Assembly: GCA_044375105.1 (NCBI GenBank)
Contig: JBILNK010000108.1
Location: forward strand, 1-14,117
DNA length: 14,117 bases
DNA from: JBIKLM01 sp044375105
GTDB taxonomy: Bacteria; Planctomycetota; UBA1135; GCA-002686595
Reading direction: 5' to 3'
The notes under the pieces are model-generated. The model was not told where the DNA came from, searched no databases, and saw nothing but the letters and a program-made list of their open reading frames with translations. Positions within the stretch are counted from its first letter, which is position 1, and each line of letters opens with the position of its first letter. The position numbers and the translations under genes are program-made. Of the stretch, positions 6,907-12,790 are shown piece after piece.

Positions 6907-7362
6907 TCAGAGCTTCTTGAGCGCGTCTTGGATCGGGGCCCAGTTGCGCTCTTCGCCGGTCTTCTCCTGGACCTGCACGAAGGCGACCTTGCCGGTCTTG
7001 TCGACCACCACGGTGGCGCGGTGGCTGATGAAGGGCACCGCGGGGTGCTCGAGGCCGAACTGCTTGGTGACCGCCAGCATCGGGTCCGCCAGCAGGTCGT
7101 GCTTGATGCCCTTGCTGGACTTCCAGGCCTTGTGGCTCCAGGTGGAGTCGCGGCTGATGCCGACCACGACCGTGTCCGGGCCGGACAGGACCGGTTCCGC
7201 GGAGATCTTGCAGTTTTCCTTCTCGCAGGTCGGGCTCCAGTCGAGCGGGTACCAGAGCAGGACCACGTTCTTGCCCTTGTGGGCGGACAGCTTCCACTCC
7301 TTCTCGTCTTGGGTCTTGAGCGTGAAGTCCGGAGCGGCGGAACCAACGGCGATGGGCGGCAT
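6907..7362 (-). CDS. Peroxiredoxin, BCP/AhpE-like thiol peroxidase
   Basis: The protein has 151 residues, the usual length of a small peroxiredoxin without a signal peptide, so it is probably cytoplasmic. It reduces peroxides through a peroxidatic cysteine. The active-site block is YPLDWSPTCEKENC, with peroxidatic Cys46 in the P-x-x-x-(S/T)-x-x-C type setting and a possible resolving Cys51. The 4-residue spacing is the one seen in BCP-type atypical 2-Cys enzymes. An Arg in HRATVVVDKTGKV fits the conserved active-site arginine. The opening VGSAAPDFTL is typical of the family. The ATG at 7362 matches the normal family N-terminus. Codons upstream in frame encode an Arg/Pro-rich stretch that overlaps promoter-like sequence and is unlikely to be translated. 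No Shine-Dalgarno site is visible. The electron donor is unknown. Confidence 0.88.
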   Translation of the reverse strand: MPPIAVGSAAPDFTLKTQDEKEWKLSAHKGKNVVLLWYPLDWSPTCEKENCKISAEPVLSGPDTVVVGISRDSTWSHKAWKSSKGIKHDLLADPMLAVTKQFGLEHPAVPFISHRATVVVDKTGKVAFVQVQEKTGEERNWAPIQDALKKL

Positions 7363-7436
7363 GGGGGGCGGCGGGCGGGGCCCGCGGTGTGGGGGTCGGA
7401 GGGGCGGCCGGCGGGTTCCGCGCGGCCAACTATCCA

Positions 7437-7465
7437 ACATTAGGCCTCGGCGTGCCCCGGCCCAA
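7437..7465 (-). promoter_or_regulatory. Candidate promoter of the peroxiredoxin gene
   Basis: On the minus strand TTGGGC (7460-7465) and TAATGT (7437-7442) are 17 nt apart. Each matches the sigma-70 consensus at three of six positions. The surrounding AT-rich patch, which also includes GATAGT, is unusual for this DNA. The leader would be about 70 nt. Only a weak call. Confidence 0.3.
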
Positions 7466-7628
7466 GCCCTGCCCGGCCCCAGCGGCGGCAATCTGCGCGC
7501 GGCGGCCAACTTCCCGGGAGCTTCCGATTCCCGGGGGCGCTCTGCCCGCGCCGCGATCGCCGGCGCTTCGCTCCCGACGAGCGACCGCGGAGGCGCGCCG
7601 CCACCTCGGCCTCTGGGGCATTGGAGCG

Positions 7629-7654
7629 GCCCGGCGAGCGCGGCGCGGCCGGGC
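7629..7654 (-). terminator. GC hairpin after the kynureninase-like gene
   Basis: GCCCGGC (7629-7635) and GCCGGGC (7648-7654) form a perfect 7-bp stem, which can be extended by AGC/GCT across one bulge. It lies 11 nt beyond the stop codon at 7666. No U-tract is present. Confidence 0.45.
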
Positions 7655-7665
7655 GCTGCGCTCGG

Positions 7666-8859
7666 TCAGCCCCTCGCCAGGCGGTCGAGGCGCTGCACCA
7701 GGCGCTCCAAATCCGCGGACCCGTGATAGAGGCCGAGCCCGACGCGCAGGCGATCGCCGCGGGAATCCACGACCACGCCGACGCGCTCGAGCTCGGCCCG
7801 CAGGGTGGCCGCATCGGCGCGACGGAAGGTCAAGAAATGGCCGCGATCGGGGGCCGTCGGTCCGGGCACGAGCTGCTCGGCGCACAGGCCCAGAGGCCGG
7901 CCGGCGCGCTCCAGGCGCTCGAGCAGCTCGCTCTGCAGGCCGCGCACGTGCTCGTGGATGCGCGCCACGCTCCAGCCCTCCTCGAGCAGCAGCCGCTGCA
8001 CCGCGTTGAAGCGATACAGCCCGCTCGGATCGAAGGTGGCGCCCATCATCCGGTAGCCGCCGGGCCCGTAGCCGACCTCGCCGGAGGGGCTGCTTTCCAG
8101 GGTGCCGAAGGAGGCGAACCAGCCGGTGTCCCGTGGGCGCGGCGCCAGGCCCGGAGGTGCGTAGAGGAAGCACACGCCCTCCCCGGCCATGGCGTACTTG
8201 TAGCTGCCGGCGGTGTAGAAGACGCGGCGGGCGAAGGGCCCGAGGTCCGTGGGCAGGGCCATGAATCCGTGGTAGCCGTCCACGCACACCAGGGCCTCGG
8301 CGGGCGCCTCCGCCAGCAGCTCGAAGACCGATTCGAACACGTAGCCCGAGTCGAACAGCACGTGGCTGGCCCAGATCAGGTCATGTCCGCCCCGCCGCAC
8401 CGCGGCCCGGAAGCGCTGGGGAAAGTCGCCGAAGGGCTCCGCGGGGACCAGCTCGAGGGTCGCCAAGCCCGCTTCGACCCAGCGCCGCGCTTGGCGGCTG
8501 AAGGAATGGAACTCGCTGCCCGTGGCCAACAGCCGCAGGGGGCCCGGGCGCTCCACGGCCGAGCACAGGCGCACGAACAGCTCGTGGACGTTGGGGGCGA
8601 AGGCGAAGGCGGCCGGGTCCGGCGCGTTCAAGAGCCGCGCCAGGTGGCCCTGGGCCTCCGGCAGCACCTCGGAAAAGATGCGGCTCCACTTGTGGTCGAC
8701 GCTGCTGGCGGCATCGCTCCAGGCCTGGTCCTGGGCGGCGCGCGTGGCGTCCGGCCACAGATGGTGGCTGTGGGCCGCGAAGTGCAGCCGCGCCGGATCG
8801 GCGGCCAGGAACTCGGAGAACAGGCGCTGGGGAGCGGCGCGCCGTGCGAGTGTCGTCAT
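7666..8859 (-). CDS. Kynureninase-like PLP-dependent enzyme (aminotransferase class V fold)
   Basis: The protein has 397 residues, close to the usual size for the fold. Fold-type I PLP features are clear. Asp194 in VDGYHGFMALPTDL is placed to bind the pyridine nitrogen, with His197 nearby. GSYKYAMAGEGVCFLY carries the Schiff-base Lys221, in the SYKY setting typical of kynureninases. A substrate-binding Arg is likely in the C-terminal block DRLRVGLGLYH. The N-terminal block reads HFAAHSHHLWPD where true kynureninases have an NSLG-type motif, so the substrate may differ from kynurenine. The ATG at 8859 overlaps the stop of the upstream membrane protein by ATGA, which fixes the start and implies translational coupling. 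No other tryptophan-catabolism gene is nearby. Reliable as a PLP enzyme, unsure as a kynureninase. Confidence 0.85.
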   Translation of the reverse strand: MTTLARRAAPQRLFSEFLAADPARLHFAAHSHHLWPDATRAAQDQAWSDAASSVDHKWSRIFSEVLPEAQGHLARLLNAPDPAAFAFAPNVHELFVRLCSAVERPGPLRLLATGSEFHSFSRQARRWVEAGLATLELVPAEPFGDFPQRFRAAVRRGGHDLIWASHVLFDSGYVFESVFELLAEAPAEALVCVDGYHGFMALPTDLGPFARRVFYTAGSYKYAMAGEGVCFLYAPPGLAPRPRDTGWFASFGTLESSPSGEVGYGPGGYRMMGATFDPSGLYRFNAVQRLLLEEGWSVARIHEHVRGLQSELLERLERAGRPLGLCAEQLVPGPTAPDRGHFLTFRRADAATLRAELERVGVVVDSRGDRLRVGLGLYHGSADLERLVQRLDRLARG

Positions 8860-9329
8860 GGGGCGGGCTCGCTGGCGTCCAGGGGGCTGCCGAGATCGAG
8901 GATCAGGGCGGCGAGGAAGAACACGTAGCTGCCGAGGTTGGCGTAGAGCAGCGGGGTTCCCGCCAGGCTGCCCTCGAGGCGCGCGGTCAGCAGCACGGCG
9001 ATGCCCAGCAGGGCCGGCGCTTCCAGCCCGGCCCAGCGCAGGATCATCGCCTGGTTGAGGCGCATCTGGTCGCGGGCCTGGCGGGCCGCCTCCAGCCGCG
9101 GTCGGCCGATGAACAGCACCGCGGCGAAGGCCATGCCGAAGAAGCCCGCGTGCACCATGGAAAGCAGCGTGGCCAGGGAGCCTGGCTCCCGCTCCGGCGC
9201 GGCTTGCTCGAGGGGCAGGAACAGCGCCATCCCCAGGAACAGGGTGGCGCCCATGCACAGGCTGATCCCGATCAGACGCAGGGCGGCGGTGCCCTGGATC
9301 GGTCCGGCGGAAGGGGGGGGGAGTGCCAT
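8856..9329 (-). CDS. Four-helix integral membrane protein of unknown function
   Basis: The protein has 157 residues from the ATG at 9329, with AGG 4 nt upstream as a short ribosome site. Longer in-frame starts add an Arg/Pro-rich stretch with no membrane character. Four hydrophobic segments are visible at about residues 17-40, 52-75, 95-117 and 124-147. A basic, Gln/Arg-rich loop lies between the second and third (RPRLEAARQARDQMRLNQ), so that loop probably faces the cytoplasm. No catalytic motif is recognised. Segments contain small residues and isolated polar ones (Cys25, His60, Glu103). The gene leads a two-gene unit with the kynureninase-like enzyme, overlapping it by 4 nt, which hints at a shared process such as handling the same metabolite. 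I do not recognise the family. Confidence 0.72.
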   Translation of the reverse strand: MALPPPSAGPIQGTAALRLIGISLCMGATLFLGMALFLPLEQAAPEREPGSLATLLSMVHAGFFGMAFAAVLFIGRPRLEAARQARDQMRLNQAMILRWAGLEAPALLGIAVLLTARLEGSLAGTPLLYANLGSYVFFLAALILDLGSPLDASEPAP

Positions 9330-9337
9330 GAACCTGG

Positions 9338-9367
9338 AGCATGGCGGCACCCCACGCCGGGGGTCAA
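9338..9367 (-). promoter_or_regulatory. Candidate promoter of the membrane protein/PLP enzyme operon
   Basis: TTGACC (plus 9362-9367) matches the -35 consensus at five of six positions. An 18-nt spacer leads to CATGCT (plus 9338-9343), a poor -10. It would place the start of transcription close to the ATG at 9329, hard to reconcile with the upstream AGG. Weak. Confidence 0.2.
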
Positions 9368-9813
9368 TGCGAGCCGCCATCGGGCTCCCGAATGGGGCTC
9401 GCCCCCCCCCTGCGCGGCTCGTGCAGGGGCCAATCTGTGCCACGGCGGCGGCGCGGGGCCAGCTTCCGGGGCCGCGCCGCTCGCCTCTACCGGACGCTGG
9501 CGAGCGAGCCGACATCGGAGCGGGGTCTGGGACCTTCGGTGCTTCTGCTGCGAACCATTCAGGTGCGCGCGCAGGGTGCCGCTTTGGCTCGCCGAGGGCA
9601 GCGCTGCGCGCCGCGGCTCGCCCGGGTCCGCGGGCGGAGACTCGAGCGTGGCGTCCGCGGGTTCTGCGGCGGGCAGCTGCCCTGGGTTTGGATCGGCGCC
9701 GGCGGCCTCGGTCCGCGGAGGGACCAACGCTTGCGCCGGTTCCGGGCGGCCGCGTACGGCCGGCGTTGCTTCGGCCTGCCGTCGGGCCGGCGGATTCCCG
9801 AGCTGGCGCGGGC
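9368..9813. other. Intergenic gap between divergent genes, no gene recognised
   Basis: No domain-like translation, tRNA or repeat family is seen. A stem of GCGGCGCGG (9448-9456) and CCGCGCCGC (9472-9480), 9 bp perfect with a 15-nt loop, lies near the left side. A run of nine C bases lies near 9404. Open frames across the gap are Arg/Ala/Pro-rich and look accidental. Confidence 0.4.
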
Positions 9814-9819
9814 TAGACT
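9814..9819 (+). promoter_or_regulatory. -10-like element GC-TAGACT upstream of glyS
   Basis: TAGACT preceded by GC lies 57 nt before the glyS ATG, predicting a leader of about 50 nt. No good -35 is found at 16-18 nt. An AGGAG occurs in the leader but about 25-30 nt from the ATG, too far to act as an ordinary ribosome site. Confidence 0.4.
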
Positions 9820-9876
9820 CCGCGGACCTGCGCCCGCTGCGGGACAGGAGCCTTCCTCAGCGCCCCCCCCTCGACC

Positions 9877-11241
9877 ATGGCCGCCGCTCCCACCTCGATG
9901 GAAAAGATCGTGTCCCTGTGCAAACGCAGGGGCTTCGTGTTCCAGGCCTCCGAGATCTACGGGGGCATCGGCAACACCTACGACTACGGTCCGCTGGGCG
10001 TCGAGCTCCTGCGGCGGGTCAAGGATTCCTGGTGGGCCCGCATGGTCACCGAGCGCGAGGATGTGGTCGGGCTCGATTCGGCCATCATCCAGAACCCGAA
10101 GGTCTGGGAGACCTCCGGCCACGTGGGGGGCTTCTCCGACCCGATGGTCGATTGCAAGCGCTGCAAGGCGCGCTTCCGGGCCGACAAGCTCGAGGACGCG
10201 CGCTGCCCCGAGAAGCCCAGCAAGCGCCCGGGGCAGTGCGAAGGCGAGCTGACCGAGCCGCGCGCGTTCAACCTGATGTTCAAGACCACCATCGGGCCGG
10301 TCGAGGACTCCGGGGCGATCGCCTACCTGCGGCCGGAGACCGCCCAGGGCATCTTCTTGAACTTCCTGAACGTGATGAACGCGGCGCGGCTCAAGCCGCC
10401 CTTCGGCATCGCGCAGATCGGCAAGAGCTTCCGCAACGAGATCACCCCGGGCAACTTCGTCTTCCGCACGCGCGAATTCGAGCAGGCCGAGATGGAGTTC
10501 TTCGTGCCGCCGGCCGAGGAACGCCAGTGGTTCGAATACTGGGTGGCGGAGCGCCACCGCTGGTACCTGGACCTCGGCATCCGCCCGGACAAGCTGCGCA
10601 TCCGGCCCCACGACAAGGACGAGCTAGCCCACTACTCCACGGCCACCAGCGACATCGAGTACGAGTACCCCTTCGGCTGGGGCGAGCTCGAGGGCATCGC
10701 CTGCCGCACGGACTTCGACCTCTCGCGCCACAGCGCGGCCTCGGGCGTCAAGCTCGAGTACTTCGATCCGCAGACCAAGGAGAAATACACCCCGCACGTG
10801 ATCGAGCCGGCGGGCGGCATCAACCGCATCGCCCTGACCCTGCTGATCGACGCCTACCACGAGGAGCAGGTCGAGGACGAGCTGCGCGTGGTCCTGCGCC
10901 TGCACCCGCGGGTCGCACCGATCACCTGCGGGATCCTGCCGCTGGTCAAGAAGGACGGCATGCCCGAGAAGGCCGCCGAAATCGGGCGGCTGCTGCGCAA
11001 GGCGCGCTTTTCGACCTTCTACGACGAGAAGGCCGCCATCGGGCGGCGCTACCGCCGCCAGGACGAGGTCGGCACGCCCTTCTGCATCACCGTGGACGGC
11101 GAGACCCTCGAAAACGGCACGGTGACCGTGCGCGAGCGCGATTCCATGGCCCAGGTGCGCGTCCCGATCAGCGGCCTGGTGGCGCACCTCGACGCCGCCA
11201 GCGATGCCTGGCGTCCGCCGGCGGCCGGCGGAGCGAGCTGA
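9877..11241 (+). CDS. glyS: Glycyl-tRNA synthetase, alpha2 type
   Basis: The protein has 454 residues and charges tRNA-Gly with glycine in the cytoplasm. It is the single-chain homodimeric class II type found in many bacteria, archaea and eukaryotes, not the alpha2beta2 type, and its length is normal. It opens with the family block EKIVSLCKRRGFVFQASEIYGGIGNTYDYGPLG. RPETAQ (152-157) and motif 2, FRNEITPGNFVFRTREFEQAEMEFF (185-209), are intact. Motif 3 is EPAGGINR (310-317) with Arg317. The anticodon-binding domain spans about 337-440, including VGTPFCITVDGETLENGTVTVRERD. Cys93, 96, 110 and 121 sit in the insertion after motif 1 and could bind zinc. The start could also be the ATG seven codons later (9898); neither has a ribosome site. 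It is transcribed alone. The symbol glyQS is also used. Confidence 0.96.
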   Translation: MAAAPTSMEKIVSLCKRRGFVFQASEIYGGIGNTYDYGPLGVELLRRVKDSWWARMVTEREDVVGLDSAIIQNPKVWETSGHVGGFSDPMVDCKRCKARFRADKLEDARCPEKPSKRPGQCEGELTEPRAFNLMFKTTIGPVEDSGAIAYLRPETAQGIFLNFLNVMNAARLKPPFGIAQIGKSFRNEITPGNFVFRTREFEQAEMEFFVPPAEERQWFEYWVAERHRWYLDLGIRPDKLRIRPHDKDELAHYSTATSDIEYEYPFGWGELEGIACRTDFDLSRHSAASGVKLEYFDPQTKEKYTPHVIEPAGGINRIALTLLIDAYHEEQVEDELRVVLRLHPRVAPITCGILPLVKKDGMPEKAAEIGRLLRKARFSTFYDEKAAIGRRYRRQDEVGTPFCITVDGETLENGTVTVRERDSMAQVRVPISGLVAHLDAASDAWRPPAAGGAS

Positions 11242-11256
11242 GCGCAGACGAAGCGA

Positions 11257-11275
11257 GCGGGCGGCCTCCGCCCGC
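11257..11275 (+). terminator. Terminator-like hairpin after glyS
   Basis: GCGGGCGG (11257-11264) and CCGCCCGC (11268-11275) form a perfect 8-bp stem around the loop CCT, 15 nt after the glyS stop. No U-tract follows (next bases AAGCC). Confidence 0.5.
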
Positions 11276-11647
11276 AAGCCTCTGGACAGCAGAGCTCGGC
11301 CGGTCCCCGGCAGCGCCGCGGACGCCAGTCCAACGATCCCGCCGGAGCTTCGCGGCTTCGGCGGAGTCTGGTCTTGGGGTCGCGTCGAATCGGCCCCACG
11401 TGGGGGGAACCGACCGAGACCGGGCGGCCGCTGGCGCAGGAGCCGCGTCCAAAGCCCGCGCGGCGATGCCTGGGCCCGCACAGGGCGGAGCTTAGCTGCT
11501 TCGCCGCACCCTCTGTGGCCGGCGCAGGTCGGCCCAAGGGCAGGCGGACGGGCGGGTTCCAGGGCTCGGGCGCAGCCCGAGCCGATCAGCCCTAGGCCTG
11601 TCAGCGCCGCGTCGCTCGCTCCGCAATCCACCCGATCCACGGCGAGC
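11276..11647. other. Intergenic gap between convergent glyS and the RRM gene
   Basis: About 370 bp hold no recognisable gene on either strand. Translations are Arg/Pro/Gly-rich without motifs. The one distinct element is a perfect 12-bp palindrome, CCCCACGTGGGG (11394-11405). This gap separates two 3' ends, so a regulatory site here would be unexpected. Confidence 0.45.
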
Positions 11648-11670
11648 CGTCTCGGGCGCGGCCCGAGACG
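11648..11670 (-). terminator. Strong terminator-like hairpin after the RRM gene
   Basis: CGTCTCGGGC (11648-11657) and GCCCGAGACG (11661-11670) form a perfect 10-bp stem with loop GCG, the longest uninterrupted stem I found in the window. It lies about 72 nt beyond the RRM gene's stop at 11743. No U-tract follows on the minus strand. Confidence 0.5.
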
Positions 11671-11742
11671 ATCGCTTTCAAGCTTTCGCTCCGGTGCGAA
11701 GCGAGGCTTTGCGCCCGGCGCGATCCCCCGCCCAGGCTGGGC

Positions 11743-12321
11743 TCACAGGCTGTCGTCGTCGTCGCCCCAGGCACCGCGCTTGCCGCCGCCGCGGGGCGGC
11801 TTTTCGCCCCGATCGCCGCGCGGGGGCTTTTCGCCCCATTCGCCGCGGCCAGGTTTTTCGCCGCGCTCGCTCCATTCGCCGCGGCCGCCTGAGCGACCGC
11901 CGCTGCGCGGCGGTCCGCTGCGATCCGGTCCCCGATCGCCGCCCGCAGGGGCGCCGCGGTCGCCGCGCGGGGGACCGCCGCCGGCGAATCCGCGCGGCGG
12001 GCCAGCGGGCCCGCCCGGACGGGGCCCCCGCGGACCGCCGCCTTGGCCTCCGCCGGGGCCGCCCGGTCGAGCGCGCTCTTGAGCCAAGCTGACGCGGATG
12101 TTGCGCCCGTCGATCGAACGACCATCGAGGGCCGCGATGGCCGCTTCGGCTTCCGCCGGGCTGCCCATCTCGACGAAGGCGAAACCGCGCGGTCGATTGG
12201 TCTCGCGGTCCATGGCGATGTACACGTCGGCCACCGCGCGCCCGCCCTCGGCGAAGGCCTGGCGCAGCGTGTCCGTGGTGGTGCCCCAGGCAAGGTTGCC
12301 TACGTAGAGCTTCTTGGTCAT
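11743..12321 (-). CDS. RRM-domain RNA-binding protein with Arg/Gly/Pro-rich repeat tail
   Basis: The protein has 192 residues. Residues 3-80 form one RNA recognition motif with RNP2 LYVGNL (5-10) and RNP1 RGFAFVEM (45-52), ending in IRVSLAQERA. This is the small single-RRM type found in cyanobacteria and several other bacterial phyla, where members bind RNA and some are cold-induced. The tail (81-192) is disordered and rich in Gly, Arg and Pro. It includes three 9-residue units near xRGxxGEKP (149-175) and closes with DDDDSL, an acidic end after a very basic tail. The ATG at 12321 is chosen because the family starts with MTKKLYVGNL; GAGG lies 10 nt upstream. Further in-frame codons upstream lack a domain and probably belong to a long 5' leader. 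It has its own terminator-like hairpin and appears monocistronic. Confidence 0.92.
   Translation of the reverse strand: MTKKLYVGNLAWGTTTDTLRQAFAEGGRAVADVYIAMDRETNRPRGFAFVEMGSPAEAEAAIAALDGRSIDGRNIRVSLAQERARPGGPGGGQGGGPRGPRPGGPAGPPRGFAGGGPPRGDRGAPAGGDRGPDRSGPPRSGGRSGGRGEWSERGEKPGRGEWGEKPPRGDRGEKPPRGGGKRGAWGDDDDSL
11797..11877 (-). repeat. 27-bp degenerate tandem repeat, three copies, inside the RRM gene
   Basis: On the plus strand the TTTTCGCC core recurs at 11801, 11828 and 11855, a period of exactly 27 bp. The frame is kept, so each copy encodes nine residues ending in GEKP. This points to growth of the tail by in-frame duplication. Confidence 0.7.
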
Positions 12322-12611
12322 GGGTCGTGGACCTCGGTCCGGGGGGGCGGTGGTGCGGCTTTGGCTTCGACCGTCGCCGCGTGGCGTCCCGCGTTCGTGT
12401 GCACGGGGCCCGGGGCGCTGGACGCGCGGCCGTGAGCGCCGGCTGCCCAGCGTCCACGGTTGCCCCGAAGGTCGATCCGCAGTGTGCTGCGGGGCTTTGG
12501 GCGTCGCGCGGCGCGGGATAGGTCTCGGCGTCGGTCGTACAAGCTCGGGAAGGGAAGGGGGGGAGGGCTGCGAGGCGCGGAATGCGCCCGCCAGCCGGAA
12601 CCGGCCCACCG
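12322..12611 (-). promoter_or_regulatory. Putative long 5' leader of the RRM gene
   Basis: If transcription starts from the promoter at 12618-12646, about 290 nt of untranslated leader precede the ATG. Translations of this stretch show no domain. A second, weaker promoter candidate inside it (TTGTAC at plus 12537-12542, 16 nt, TATCCC at plus 12515-12520) would shorten the leader to about 190 nt. Long leaders are known for cold-shock and other post-transcriptionally controlled mRNAs; whether that applies here is inference. Confidence 0.35.
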
Positions 12612-12617
12612 GTATTT

Positions 12618-12646
12618 GTTCTAGCTTCCGCCCCAAAACCTGGGAA
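12618..12646 (-). promoter_or_regulatory. Sigma-70-like promoter for the RRM gene
   Basis: On the minus strand TTCCCA (12641-12646) and TAGAAC (12618-12623) are separated by exactly 17 nt. The -35 matches the consensus at four of six positions, and the -10 is preceded by GC, as in other promoters of this window. An AT-rich AAATA follows the -10. It is the best-formed promoter I found here. Confidence 0.45.
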
Positions 12647-12736
12647 GCCGGGCCGATTCCGGAGCGCCCTGGGTGCTCTGCCCAGCCTCGGCGCGGCCGC
12701 TCCGGGGCGCGTGGGATCGTGCCCGGCAGATCGGTC

Positions 12737-12754
12737 CCGGGCCGGCGAGCCCGG
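12737..12754 (-). terminator. Possible hairpin after the beta-propeller gene
   Basis: CCGGGC (12737-12742) pairs with GCCCGG (12749-12754) around CGGCGA, about 36 nt beyond the stop codon at 12791. An alternative stem, GGCCGG/CCGGCC, overlaps it. Short and GC-only, so weak. Confidence 0.3.
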
Positions 12755-12790
12755 CCGAGCGGGCAGCGGGTCCGTCCCGGGTTCCGCCGG

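Noticed and set aside
6907..7440. Longer N-terminus for the peroxiredoxin, starting at ATG 7440 or earlier
   Set aside because: The added residues are Arg/Pro-rich, unlike any peroxiredoxin N-terminus, and the region looks like a promoter.
9272..9727. Minus-strand frame of 151 codons in the gap before the membrane protein
   Set aside because: Pro/Ala/Arg-rich without hydrophobic core or motif, and it overlaps the start of the better-supported membrane protein gene.
8844..11495. Very long plus-strand frame overlapping the membrane gene, the gap and glyS in another frame
   Set aside because: It crosses glyS out of frame and reads as Arg/Gly/Ala-rich sequence with no domain.
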